Source of the DNA: Anaerofustis stercorihominis
GTDB taxonomy: Bacteria; Bacillota; Clostridia; Eubacteriales; Anaerofustaceae
Assembly: GCF_005844425.1 (NCBI RefSeq)
Contig: NZ_SPHL01000002.1
Coordinates: 1-64,000 of the forward strand
Reading direction: 5' to 3'
DNA length: 64,000 bases
The first letter of the stretch is position 1, and the number at the start of each line of letters is the position of its first letter. The translations under genes were made by a program, and so were the position numbers. The notes under the pieces were generated by a model, which worked only from the letters and a program-made list of their open reading frames with translations, was not told the origin of the DNA and searched no databases. Positions 34,810-42,520 of the stretch are shown here, in pieces.

Positions 34810-34816
34810 TATTTTG

Positions 34817-34846
34817 GCTATATATTGTTTAATATATAGCTTTTTT
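34817..34846 (+). terminator. terminator after the ABC-F gene
   Basis: GCTATATATT (34817-34826) pairs with AATATATAGC (34831-34840) around GTTT, followed by six T. Confidence 0.8.
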
Positions 34847-34870
34847 AATAAATAAAAAGAAGGTTTTGTT

Positions 34871-35473
34871 ATGCAAAAGGTAAAATCTTTATCGAAAAAA
34901 GAAATAGATGATATCGTTAAAATTTATGTTGAGTCAAATTTAAATGAAGAGGGTACGATTTCCTTATTTAAAGATGAGAATACATTTAAAAGATATTTAA
35001 AAGTACTAATAAAAGCAAGTATTAAAAATAATATGTTGTATTCTTTAAGTGAAAATAATGAGGGATTTATTATATTAAACAGTACTTTAAATCCTTTAAG
35101 AGTAAGTGCTAAAATATATATGCTTTTAAATATTATTAGAATTTTTGGATTTAAAGGATATTATAATTTTTTGGAATCAATGAAAAGTGATAAAGTTTCT
35201 TTAATAGATAAATTTAGGAAGGAAAATAAAGACTTTATAGAAGTGGAAATGGTTCTTATAAAAGCAGAGTTTCAAAATAAAGGATATATGCATAAAATTA
35301 TGAATGAAATTCTTAAATTTGCAGATGAGTATTCTCTTCCTGTTATATTGTCAACTGACAGCGAGCTTAAGAAAGATAAATACGTGCATATAGGTATGAA
35401 ATATTTATATAAAAGAAAATTAAAAGGCGGAATATATATTTATGAATTAATAAAAGAAAAAAAAGACACTTAA
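34871..35473 (+). CDS. GNAT-like acetyltransferase (tentative)
   Basis: 200-residue soluble protein. Its second half looks like a GNAT core. VEMVLIKAEFQNKGYMHKIMNEILKFADEYSLPVILSTDSELKKDKYVHIGMKYLYKRK (about 126-184) corresponds to the beta4, acetyl-CoA loop, helix and beta5 plan, although the canonical Q/RxxGxG/A loop is reduced to QNKGYM. The first half is helical. Substrate unknown. RBS AGAAGG lies 5 nt before the ATG. Confidence 0.55.
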   Translation: MQKVKSLSKKEIDDIVKIYVESNLNEEGTISLFKDENTFKRYLKVLIKASIKNNMLYSLSENNEGFIILNSTLNPLRVSAKIYMLLNIIRIFGFKGYYNFLESMKSDKVSLIDKFRKENKDFIEVEMVLIKAEFQNKGYMHKIMNEILKFADEYSLPVILSTDSELKKDKYVHIGMKYLYKRKLKGGIYIYELIKEKKDT

Positions 35474-35486
35474 AAGTGTCTTTTTT
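35461..35486. terminator. bidirectional terminator between GNAT-like gene and icd
   Basis: AAAAGACACT (35461-35470) pairs with AGTGTCTTTT (35475-35484). It includes the stop codon of the acetyltransferase-like gene. Confidence 0.8.
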
Positions 35487-35493
35487 ATTTGTT

Positions 35494-36486
35494 TTATAAT
35501 CTTTCAATTACTTTCTTTGTAAATTCTTTTGTTCCAAGGTTTCCACCTAAATCTTGTGTTAGGTATTTACCTTCTTTAATTAATTCTTCAATTGTTTTTT
35601 CTATTCTAGCGCCTTCTTCCTTGTAACCTATATAGTTAAGCATTTTTGCACCTGCAAGAATACATGCTGTAGGATTTGCTATGTTTTTACCTGCAATATC
35701 AGGGGCTGAACCGTGTACAGCTTCAAAAATTGCACCGTCTTCACCAATGTTTGAACCTGTTGTAAGACCAAGACCGCCTATTAATCCTGCACAAAGGTCG
35801 CTTACAATATCTCCAAATAAGTTTGTTGCAAGTAATACATCATATTTTTCAGGGTGCATAACAAGGTTCATACAAGCTGCATCTATAATTAAATCATTAA
35901 GTTCAATTTCAGGATAATCCTTATGAACTTCATTTACTGCATCTAAAAATACTCTGTCTGTAAGTTTACAAATATTTGCTTTATGAAGAGCTGTTACCAT
36001 TTTTCTGTTTTCTCTTCTTGCAAGTTCAAAAGCATATTTTGCAATTCTTTCACTGGCTTTTTTTGTGATAAGTCTTGTTGTTTCTGCTCCGCCTTCAATT
36101 TCTTTTTCAATTCCTGCATATAGTCCTTCAGTGTTTTCTCTGATTATTACAAGGTCAATATCTTCATATCTATTTTTTAGTCCTTCATATGTTTTTACAG
36201 GTCTCACGTTAGCATAAAGGTTAAGTTCTTTTCTTAAAGTTACATTTACGCTTCTAAATCCTTTACCTACAGGAGTTGTTACAGGTCCTTTTAGAGCTAC
36301 TTTGTTTTTCTTTATACTATCAATTACTTTTTTAGGAAGTGGTTCACCGTATTTTTCAACGGCTTCAAGTCCTGCTATTTCTTCTTCAAAATTAATTTCT
36401 GCGCCTGTTGCTTTGATTACTTCAACGGCACTTGCCATTACTTCTTTTCCTATACCATCACCATAAATTAATGTTACGTTTTTCAT
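35494..36486 (-). CDS. icd: NAD-dependent isocitrate dehydrogenase
   Basis: Oxidative decarboxylation of isocitrate to 2-oxoglutarate. The 330-residue protein belongs to the beta-decarboxylating dehydrogenase family: RSVNVTLRKELNLYANVRP (78-96), RENTEGLYAGIE (116-127), the DAACMNLVMHPEKYDVLLATNLFGDIVSDL metal/cofactor span, and GSAPDIAGKNIANP. RENTEGLYAG rather than an isopropylmalate-type RELTGG motif supports isocitrate or homoisocitrate. With citrate synthase in the window, isocitrate is most likely. Transcribed alone from a promoter overlapped by a dyad. Confidence 0.88.
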   Translation of the reverse strand: MKNVTLIYGDGIGKEVMASAVEVIKATGAEINFEEEIAGLEAVEKYGEPLPKKVIDSIKKNKVALKGPVTTPVGKGFRSVNVTLRKELNLYANVRPVKTYEGLKNRYEDIDLVIIRENTEGLYAGIEKEIEGGAETTRLITKKASERIAKYAFELARRENRKMVTALHKANICKLTDRVFLDAVNEVHKDYPEIELNDLIIDAACMNLVMHPEKYDVLLATNLFGDIVSDLCAGLIGGLGLTTGSNIGEDGAIFEAVHGSAPDIAGKNIANPTACILAGAKMLNYIGYKEEGARIEKTIEELIKEGKYLTQDLGGNLGTKEFTKKVIERL

Positions 36487-36516
36487 GAATATTCTCCTTT
36501 TTTAAGCTTAACTGTT

Positions 36517-36545
36517 ATTATACTTTACTTAAAGACATTTAACAA
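36517..36545 (-). promoter_or_regulatory. promoter of icd
   Basis: Minus strand: TTGTTA at 36540-36545, a 17-nt spacer, and TATAAT at 36517-36522. A GGAG ribosome site lies close to the ATG at 36486. Confidence 0.6.
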
Positions 36546-36579
36546 TAGTAAAATGTCTAAATATTCAAAATATTAGACA
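36533..36579. promoter_or_regulatory. inverted half-site array over the icd promoter
   Basis: AGACATTT (36533-36540) and AAATGTCT (36551-36558) form an inverted repeat with a 10-bp spacer centred on the icd -35. A third half-site, TTAGACA (36573-36579), is inverted relative to TGTCTAA (36554-36560). It is a likely regulator-binding region; the regulator is unknown. Confidence 0.5.
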
Positions 36580-36688
36580 CTCGTATTAACTGGTATTATT
36601 TGACATAACCGTGTTTTTTATAGTAAAATTATAAAAGATAATTAAGTTTGAATTTAATGATTTTTATATATTATTTTAAGGAGGAGTT

Positions 36689-37489
36689 ATGGACTATAAA
36701 TTACTTATCACCGATTTGGACGGAACTATGCTTAATTCTAAAAGCGAAATTAGCGAAAGGAATTTAAAAGCAGTTCATGAACTTCAAAGAAGAGGGAAAT
36801 TTATAAGTGTCGGAAGCGGCAGGCTTTATGTTGATGCAATAAAATATGCAAGACAACTTGGTTGTCAATATAATTACAATATTGCAAATGCAGGTCTTAC
36901 GATATTTAAAGAGGGTGAAGAAGAATATGTTGCTCATTTTGAAGAAGGATATTATAAAAGAATAGTTGATATTTTAAGATACAATCATATTCCTTTTGTC
37001 GTTATGACAAGCGATTATGAAGGTTCTTTTTATGATGAAACAAGTGAAGAATTTGTCCATAGATGTAGAGAGTTAAATCAAGGAACGCTCATTGATTTTA
37101 TTGAAGCTGATGTAAGAGATTTAAAAAACGTATATAAAATAAGTTCTTCTTACAGAAATGTTGATGATATTTTTCTTCATAGAGAAGTTGAAAGATTAAA
37201 CCGTCAAATAAGAGCAGATATATCAGGAGAATATTTTATAGATTTATCTCCAAGAGGTATTTCAAAATGGACAGGTGCAATAAGGCTTGCAAAAGAAATG
37301 GGAATATCTACAAAAGAGATAATAGCAGTTGGAGATCAGGAAAATGATATGCAGATTGTTGCAAATGTAGGGCTTGGTGTTGCAATGAAAAATGCTGTGG
37401 ACAGTTTAAAGAAAGTAGCAGATGTTGTTCTTCCTTATACCAATGATGAAGACGGAGTTGCTTATTTAATAGAAAAATATATGCTTTAA
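36689..37489 (+). CDS. Cof-type HAD phosphatase, paralogue 1
   Basis: Cytosolic haloacid-dehalogenase-superfamily hydrolase with a C2B cap, 266 residues. Nucleophile motif DLDGTMLNSKS (Asp9, Asp11), motif II GSGR, motif III lysine in the GISKWTGAIRLAKEMG region, and motif IV VGDQENDMQIV are all intact. The family removes phosphate from sugar phosphates, FMN, PLP or similar; the substrate is not predictable. It has GGAGG before its ATG and is first of five tandem paralogues. Confidence 0.9.
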   Translation: MDYKLLITDLDGTMLNSKSEISERNLKAVHELQRRGKFISVGSGRLYVDAIKYARQLGCQYNYNIANAGLTIFKEGEEEYVAHFEEGYYKRIVDILRYNHIPFVVMTSDYEGSFYDETSEEFVHRCRELNQGTLIDFIEADVRDLKNVYKISSSYRNVDDIFLHREVERLNRQIRADISGEYFIDLSPRGISKWTGAIRLAKEMGISTKEIIAVGDQENDMQIVANVGLGVAMKNAVDSLKKVADVVLPYTNDEDGVAYLIEKYML

Positions 37490-37535
37490 ATTGATAATAA
37501 TAATTGGTATTTGTTTAAATGATAGGGAGGATTTT

Positions 37536-38333
37536 ATGAAATATAAACTTATTGTAATGGATGTTGATAATACGCTTTTATGCACAGATAAAAGTATATC
37601 AAAGAAGAATCTAAAAGCCATAAAAAAATGCATGGATAAAGGTGTAATGGTTTCTCTTGCCAGTGGAAGACCTGCACTTGATGTTTTATACTTTGCAAAA
37701 CAAATAGGTATAGAAGATAATTATCACGTTTCCGATAACGGTGCAGGAATATTTAAAGGTAATGATAGAAAAATAATAAAAGAATTTAACAGAGATTTTT
37801 ATCTTGATTTAATAGATAAACTTAAATCTAAAAATATAGAATGTGGAGTTTTCTCCAGTGAAAACTTTGATTTTGTTTATGAAGAGGGCGATGATGTAAT
37901 TGCAAAGGGAATAAAAATATACTTCCCTGTTACAAAATCAAGAATAGGTAATATTAAAGATATAAAAGGAGTATACAAAGTAAGTGCATATTTTCATAAT
38001 GATGAAGAATATGAATTTGTAAAAGGACTTGAAAAAGAAGGTGAAATGCAAGGTGTAGTACCTGATCCTAACTTTTTTGATATGATGCCTTATAATGTTA
38101 CAAAAATTGAAGGTACAAGAGCAATAGCAGAAAAACTTGGAATTTCTATGGATGAAGTTATAGTAATGGGAGACCAGGGTAACGATTATACAAATGTAAA
38201 ATATGCAGGTCTTGGAGTTGCTGTGGCAAATGCAACAGATGATTTAAAAGAGGTTGCGGATGTGGTTTTAAAGCAAAGTTGTGATGAAGATGCTGTGGCT
38301 TATGTAATAGATAAATATATTTTAGGAGAATAG
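37536..38333 (+). CDS. Cof-type HAD phosphatase, paralogue 2
   Basis: About 265 residues. Motif I MDVDNTLLCTDKSIS carries Asn where most Cof proteins have Gly, motif II is ASGRPALD, and motif IV is MGDQGNDYTNVKYAGLGVAVANA. The frame can be extended upstream to 37491, but GGGAGG at 37525-37530 is 5 nt before the ATG at 37536. Same operon as paralogue 1, with which it shares the overall fold and the C-terminal DEDAVAYVIDKY end. Confidence 0.9.
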   Translation: MKYKLIVMDVDNTLLCTDKSISKKNLKAIKKCMDKGVMVSLASGRPALDVLYFAKQIGIEDNYHVSDNGAGIFKGNDRKIIKEFNRDFYLDLIDKLKSKNIECGVFSSENFDFVYEEGDDVIAKGIKIYFPVTKSRIGNIKDIKGVYKVSAYFHNDEEYEFVKGLEKEGEMQGVVPDPNFFDMMPYNVTKIEGTRAIAEKLGISMDEVIVMGDQGNDYTNVKYAGLGVAVANATDDLKEVADVVLKQSCDEDAVAYVIDKYILGE

Positions 38334-38336
38334 ACA

Positions 38337-39128
38337 TTGAAGTACGAATTGCTTATTACAGATCTTGACGATACACTATTAAAAGATGACGGAACGATTT
38401 CTAAAAAGAATAAAGATGCACTTAGAAAACTTATAAACAGTGGTGGTAAAGTTGCTCTTGCAAGCGGAAGAGCAGAGCCAGCAATGGAAAATGTTATAAA
38501 AATGGTAGGGCTTAGTGATCAAAAACATCTTGCTCATAATGGACTTAGTGTTTTTAATTTAGATGGATACAGAAAAGTATACAATTTTATTCCAAAAGAT
38601 GAGATTAAAAGGATTTTAGATTTATTAAAGGTAAATGATATAGAATCTAACGTACTTAGCTTAGATGGAATATTTCATAATCATAGTTATAAACTTGTTG
38701 ATGTTATGGATAAGTATGAACATGGATATCCTGTAATTGATGTTGATTATACACCTTATGATATAGAAAATATATTCTTAATGTATGGGCTTATTAATAA
38801 TGAAGAACAAAGAAAAATGATGCGTTCATGGGGGAATGATGTTATAGAAACGGGAGAGGGAAATGGTTTTGTAATATTCTTTGTAAGGGGAGAAGGAAAG
38901 TTTCAAGGTGCAAAAAGACTTGCAAAAGAGTTTGGGATTGATGAAGAAAAAATAGTATGTGTGGGAGACGGAGGGAATGACCTTCAAATGCTTAGGGATG
39001 CTCCTCTTGGAATAGCAGTTAAAAATGCAGTAGACGAAGCAAAAGAAGCTGCAAAAGTAGTTATTGATAAAACAAATGAAGAAGATGCAATAAGTTATGT
39101 AATAGAAAAATACTTTTTAGGAGAATAA
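38337..39128 (+). CDS. Cof-type HAD phosphatase, paralogue 3
   Basis: 263 residues. It starts at TTG (38337) with AGGAG 8 nt upstream and no better ATG. Motif I is DLDDTLLKDDGTIS, motif II ASGRAEPAMENV, and motif IV VGDGGNDLQMLRDAPLGIAVKNAVDEAKEAA, with the ND pair intact. It lies 3 nt after paralogue 2 and 2 nt before paralogue 4, so it is firmly within the operon. Substrate unknown. Confidence 0.9.
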   Translation: MKYELLITDLDDTLLKDDGTISKKNKDALRKLINSGGKVALASGRAEPAMENVIKMVGLSDQKHLAHNGLSVFNLDGYRKVYNFIPKDEIKRILDLLKVNDIESNVLSLDGIFHNHSYKLVDVMDKYEHGYPVIDVDYTPYDIENIFLMYGLINNEEQRKMMRSWGNDVIETGEGNGFVIFFVRGEGKFQGAKRLAKEFGIDEEKIVCVGDGGNDLQMLRDAPLGIAVKNAVDEAKEAAKVVIDKTNEEDAISYVIEKYFLGE

Positions 39129-39130
39129 AC

Positions 39131-39934
39131 ATGATTAAATTATTTGCGGTGGATTTAGATGATACTTTACTTAGGGACGGTAATATAATTTCAAAAGAAG
39201 ACAAACAGGCTATAAGAGATTTAGAGGAAAGTGGTGTTAAGGTTGTTATTGCTTCGGGAAGAAGTGAACCTACTCTTAAAGATGTAATATTAGAACTTGG
39301 ACTTGAAAAAAATAAACATGTAGGAGTAAATGGTGCATTAGTTCTTGATTTAAATGGAAAAAATGAATTTTCTAAATACATTGACAGGGATACATATGTA
39401 AACCTTATAGAAAGATTAAGAAGCGAAAACAGAGAATTTTTCTGTTACTGCGATGGGGGGCTTATGTATGAACATGTGGATAAACTTAGACCTCAAGTTG
39501 AGTATTTCCACTCTGCAAAGGCTCTTATTAAAGGGGATGTTATGAGTATTCCTCAGTGTCCTAGAGTAAATACATATTATGGTGATGAAGAAGAGCTTTC
39601 TTATGTAAGAAGTATATGTCCTGAAGGTTTGTATTCAACTGCAAATAGCGGTATTTTGGATTATATGCCAATAGGATTAAATAAATTTTCAGGGTTAGAA
39701 CTTGTATTAAAGGAATATGGAATAGATAAAAAGGATGTTGCATGTATAGGGGATCAAGAAAGTGATCTTGATATGTTCAATAACTGTGGATATTCTTTTG
39801 CAGTAAGTAATTGCGATGATTTTGCAAGAGAAGCTGCTGATATAGTTCTTCCAAGAAGTCACAACGAAAACGGTGTTGCATATGCGATTTATAAATATTT
39901 ATTAAAAGACGAAGATAAATTATCGAAGATTTAA
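39131..39934 (+). CDS. Cof-type HAD phosphatase, paralogue 4
   Basis: 267 residues, closest to paralogue 5 (shared SENREFFCYCDGG / RENRGFFCFHKDG cap region, VGVNGALVLDLNG / VAVNGALILDVKG). Motif I is DLDDTLLRDGN and motif II ASGRSEPTL. Motif IV is IGDQESDLDMF, where the usual Asn-Asp pair is Ser-Asp; metal binding may still be retained. A short C-terminal KDEDKLSKI tail is added. Confidence 0.9.
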   Translation: MIKLFAVDLDDTLLRDGNIISKEDKQAIRDLEESGVKVVIASGRSEPTLKDVILELGLEKNKHVGVNGALVLDLNGKNEFSKYIDRDTYVNLIERLRSENREFFCYCDGGLMYEHVDKLRPQVEYFHSAKALIKGDVMSIPQCPRVNTYYGDEEELSYVRSICPEGLYSTANSGILDYMPIGLNKFSGLELVLKEYGIDKKDVACIGDQESDLDMFNNCGYSFAVSNCDDFAREAADIVLPRSHNENGVAYAIYKYLLKDEDKLSKI

Positions 39935-39958
39935 GTAGAAAAAAATAAATAAATTCGG

Positions 39959-39991
39959 TATAATAGCCATGGCTTAATGTTATGGCTATTA
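39959..39991 (+). promoter_or_regulatory. internal promoter and inverted repeat before HAD paralogue 5
   Basis: TATAAT lies at 39959-39964. It is overlapped by an inverted repeat: TAATAGCCAT (39961-39970) pairs with ATGGCTATTA (39982-39991). GGAGG follows at 39999-40003. The position suggests independent, possibly repressed, transcription of the last paralogue. Confidence 0.45.
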
Positions 39992-40008
39992 ATTTTATGG
40001 AGGAAAAA

Positions 40009-40821
40009 ATGATAAAATTATTCGCAGTAGATATGGACGATACTTTCTTGGATAAGAATGATAATATGTCAAAAGAAAACATACAGGCAGTAAGAGACCT
40101 TGTAGATGCAGGAGTTAAGGTAGTTATAAATTCAGGTAGAACAGAAGTTTTAATGAGAGAACATATTCATGATTTAGGTCTTGAATATGTTAAACATGTT
40201 GCCGTAAACGGCGCTTTAATTCTTGATGTTAAAGGGGAAAATGAACTTATTTCTTATTTTAATAAAGAAGATTATGATAACTTTATAAAGATTTTAAGAA
40301 GGGAAAACAGAGGGTTTTTCTGTTTCCATAAAGACGGAATAATGTATGAGAATGCAGATGAAAAACTTATGAACCACATAAAAAGATTCCATACTTTGAA
40401 AATGGCTTGTGAAGGAGATACTCTTTCTCTTGATAAATGCTGCAGAGTAGCGGTTGTAAGAAACAATGAAGAGGATGTTCCTTATCTAAGAAGCCTTGCA
40501 CCTAAAGGAGTTTATACAACTGCAAGACCTTTTGGTTCTTGTGTAAGTTATATGCCTGACGGACTTAACAAAGCAAACGGCTTAAAAGTCTTAATGGATG
40601 AATATGGAATAAATAGTGAAGAAGTTGCAAGTATTGGAGATCAAGAAGTAGATACATATATGTTTGATATATCAAAATATGCATTTGCAGTAAAAAACAG
40701 TGATGAAAAAACAAAACAGAGAGCAAATATAGTGTTGCCTAGAACAAATAATGAAAATGCATTTGCTTATGCTGTTTATAAGTATATTTTAAAAGATGAA
40801 AATAAACTTAAATTAGTTTAA
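40009..40821 (+). CDS. Cof-type HAD phosphatase, paralogue 5
   Basis: About 270 residues. Motif I is DMDDTFLDKNDNMS and motif II NSGRTEVLM. Motif IV reads IGDQEVDTYMF, so the normally conserved Asn-Asp pair is Val-Asp, the most diverged of the five. Extending upstream to 39982 is possible, but GGAGG at 39999-40003 is 5 nt before the ATG at 40009. It ends in KDENKLKLV like paralogue 4. Catalysis may be altered. Confidence 0.88.
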   Translation: MIKLFAVDMDDTFLDKNDNMSKENIQAVRDLVDAGVKVVINSGRTEVLMREHIHDLGLEYVKHVAVNGALILDVKGENELISYFNKEDYDNFIKILRRENRGFFCFHKDGIMYENADEKLMNHIKRFHTLKMACEGDTLSLDKCCRVAVVRNNEEDVPYLRSLAPKGVYTTARPFGSCVSYMPDGLNKANGLKVLMDEYGINSEEVASIGDQEVDTYMFDISKYAFAVKNSDEKTKQRANIVLPRTNNENAFAYAVYKYILKDENKLKLV

Positions 40822-40848
40822 AAAAAGAACGCATATGCGTTCTTTTTT
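40821..40848. terminator. bidirectional terminator between HAD array and sdpI-like gene
   Basis: AAAAAAGAACGCAT (40821-40834) is the exact inverse of ATGCGTTCTTTTTT (40835-40848), giving a stable hairpin with A/T tails for both converging transcripts. Confidence 0.85.
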
Positions 40849-41482
40849 ATATTCCTTTTTTATATAAAATAAATGAGTATGCAATTGGTACTATTACCAT
40901 TACTGCTACACTAGTTAAGAAAACAGCTTGAGGTAATCTGAAGAATGCCGATGCAATTTGAATTATTCCTGCTATAACCCATATGAAACCGGATAGTCTA
41001 TGAGTTTTGTTCCAGTTTTCTTCACTGTTTAATGTCCATGGCAGTTTTACTCCCATTGTGTAATTTTGTTTGCATTTTGGAAGATAGTTTCCAATAATAA
41101 TAAACACCAAACCCATTAATGCGAGAACAAAAGTCGATGTATTTATATTTTCATAAAGAGCAGATAATATAGATATAAAACAAAATAGAATTGTTAGTAT
41201 CGGTATTATCCATTTACTTAATGTAAATATAACCTTTGAAGCATTTTTTCTTTTTGGGTCATTATTTATAAATACATTTACCAGCAAGTTTAAAGCAGCA
41301 TAAACAAAAGGCATTACAAAGATAAATACTTCTTTTGATACATATCCGTCGGGATTTCCTGATGCGTCAAAATGTATCGGTAAACTTGTTGGAAGTTTGT
41401 TGTATACAAAAAGACATAAAATTGTAGGTATAAAACAACATATTGTTGAAAGGATTATTTCTTTATTTATTTTTATTTTCAT
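40847..41482 (-). CDS. sdpI: SdpI-family membrane protein
   Basis: 211-residue membrane protein with about six helices and an N-terminal DUF1648 segment (LFVYNKLPTSLPIHFDASGNPDGYVSK). In Bacillus, SdpI gives immunity to the SDP toxin and sequesters SdpR at the membrane. The C-terminal PKCKQNYTMGVKLPWTLNSEENWNKTHRLSGFIWVIAG region is typical. It overlaps sdpR by 20 nt, with GGAGG inside the sdpR end. No sdpABC toxin genes are present, so immunity to a foreign toxin or a signalling role is inference. Confidence 0.85.
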   Translation of the reverse strand: MKIKINKEIILSTICCFIPTILCLFVYNKLPTSLPIHFDASGNPDGYVSKEVFIFVMPFVYAALNLLVNVFINNDPKRKNASKVIFTLSKWIIPILTILFCFISILSALYENINTSTFVLALMGLVFIIIGNYLPKCKQNYTMGVKLPWTLNSEENWNKTHRLSGFIWVIAGIIQIASAFFRLPQAVFLTSVAVMVIVPIAYSFILYKKGI

Positions 41483-41747
41483 CTTTTCCTCCGCTGAACT
41501 GAGATAACCACAACATTAATTCTTCAAATACAGATGTGTTTATATCGTAGTAAATAAAGTTTTTATATTTTGTTTCGAATATTAAATCCGCTTGTTTTAA
41601 TTTTGATAAATGATAGGATACCGTTGCTGCAGTCATATCGAATTTTGAAGCAATTTCTCCTGCCGACATTCTGCCGTCTTTAAGCATTACAAGAATATCT
41701 CTTCTAACCGGATCAGACAGTGCCTTTAGTGTGTTTGCAAAACTCAC
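41463..41747 (-). CDS. sdpR: ArsR-family autorepressor, SdpR-like
   Basis: 94-residue winged-helix repressor: FANTLKALSDPVRRDILVMLKDGRMSAGEIASKFDMTAATVSYHLSKLKQADLI spans the DNA-binding core. It has no metal-binding cysteines, which fits SdpR rather than metal-sensing ArsR. It starts with GTG after AAGGAG. Two matching palindromes flank its promoter, so autoregulation is likely. Coupled to the downstream sdpI-like gene. Confidence 0.9.
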   Translation of the reverse strand: MSFANTLKALSDPVRRDILVMLKDGRMSAGEIASKFDMTAATVSYHLSKLKQADLIFETKYKNFIYYDINTSVFEELMLWLSQFSGGKDENKNK

Positions 41748-41765
41748 TTTGTTATCTCCTTTCTT

Positions 41766-41789
41766 CTATTTAGATATTTTTCTAAATAG
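41766..41789. promoter_or_regulatory. SdpR-type operator 1
   Basis: CTATTTAGA (41766-41774) and TCTAAATAG (41781-41789) form a palindrome with a 6-bp centre. It lies between the sdpR -10 and the start codon. Confidence 0.7.
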
Positions 41790-41818
41790 ATATTATATCT
41801 TTCCTATAAAAAAGTCAA
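41790..41818 (-). promoter_or_regulatory. promoter of sdpRI
   Basis: Minus strand: TTGACT at 41813-41818, then TAATAT at 41790-41795 (17-nt spacer) or the overlapping TATAAT at 41792-41797 (15-nt spacer). It is framed by the two palindromes. Confidence 0.65.
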
Positions 41819-41848
41819 GAACTATTTAGAAAATTTTCTAAATAGTTC
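41819..41848. promoter_or_regulatory. SdpR-type operator 2, 30-bp perfect palindrome
   Basis: Two 15-bp arms, 41819-41833 and 41834-41848, are exact inverses. The inner 24 bp contains the same CTATTTAGA-N6-TCTAAATAG as operator 1. It lies just upstream of the sdpRI -35 and overlaps the stop codon of the preceding acetyltransferase gene, where it could also act as an RNA hairpin. Confidence 0.75.
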
Positions 41849-42446
41849 TCTTGTTTAAAATATTATTGTATTTTTGTATTATTTTATCTTTTTCTTTATT
41901 GTCTAATTCATTTATAGGGATAATGGCTTTAGGATATTTTTCAAATTTGCCAATTTCTAAGCTATACCATGCTGTGTCATACCAGTTATTATCTTTATAC
42001 CCACTTTTTTCAAAAAATCCTATTTCTTTAAATCCTAATTTTTCATGGAATTTATTACTTCCCAGTGTTTTATGTACGGTTATACAGGCATATACTATTT
42101 TAAAGTTTTGTTTTTTTAGTATTTCTATTAATGCCATGTATAAATTTTTTCCTATGCCTTTTTTATTATATCCCTCTTTTATATATATAGACAGTTCTAC
42201 CGTGTAGTCATAGGCTTTTCTTCCTTTGTATTCACTTGCATAAGCATATCCTATAATTTTATTATTTTCTTCACATACCAAATAAGGATATTTACTTGTT
42301 ATTTTTCTTATTCTTTCTTTAAATTCCTTAATACTTGGTACGTCATATTCAAAAGTAATGGGAGTATTTAATATATAAGGTTCGTATATTTTAAGAATGT
42401 CTTTTGTATCTTCAATTGTAACTTGTCTTATGTTTAATTTGTCCAT
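41838..42446 (-). CDS. GNAT acetyltransferase, phosphinothricin-acetyltransferase-like
   Basis: 202 residues. The N-terminal half matches the phosphinothricin/amino-acid N-acetyltransferase subgroup: IRQVTIEDTKDILKIYEPYILNTPITFEYDVPS, then YPYLVCEENNKIIGYAYASEY, the acetyl-CoA loop KKGIGKNLYMALIEIL, HKTLGSNKFHEKLGFKEIGFFEKSGYK and WYDTAWYSLEI. A roughly 30-residue tail is added. The acceptor is probably a small amine but is not determined. Its stop lies inside SdpR-type operator 2. Confidence 0.85.
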   Translation of the reverse strand: MDKLNIRQVTIEDTKDILKIYEPYILNTPITFEYDVPSIKEFKERIRKITSKYPYLVCEENNKIIGYAYASEYKGRKAYDYTVELSIYIKEGYNKKGIGKNLYMALIEILKKQNFKIVYACITVHKTLGSNKFHEKLGFKEIGFFEKSGYKDNNWYDTAWYSLEIGKFEKYPKAIIPINELDNKEKDKIIQKYNNILNKRTI

Positions 42447-42520
42447 TTATAATACCTTCTTAGTTTATAATAATTATCTATTTTAAATTAAATAAATAAT
42501 ATAGTCAATTTTAAATTAAC

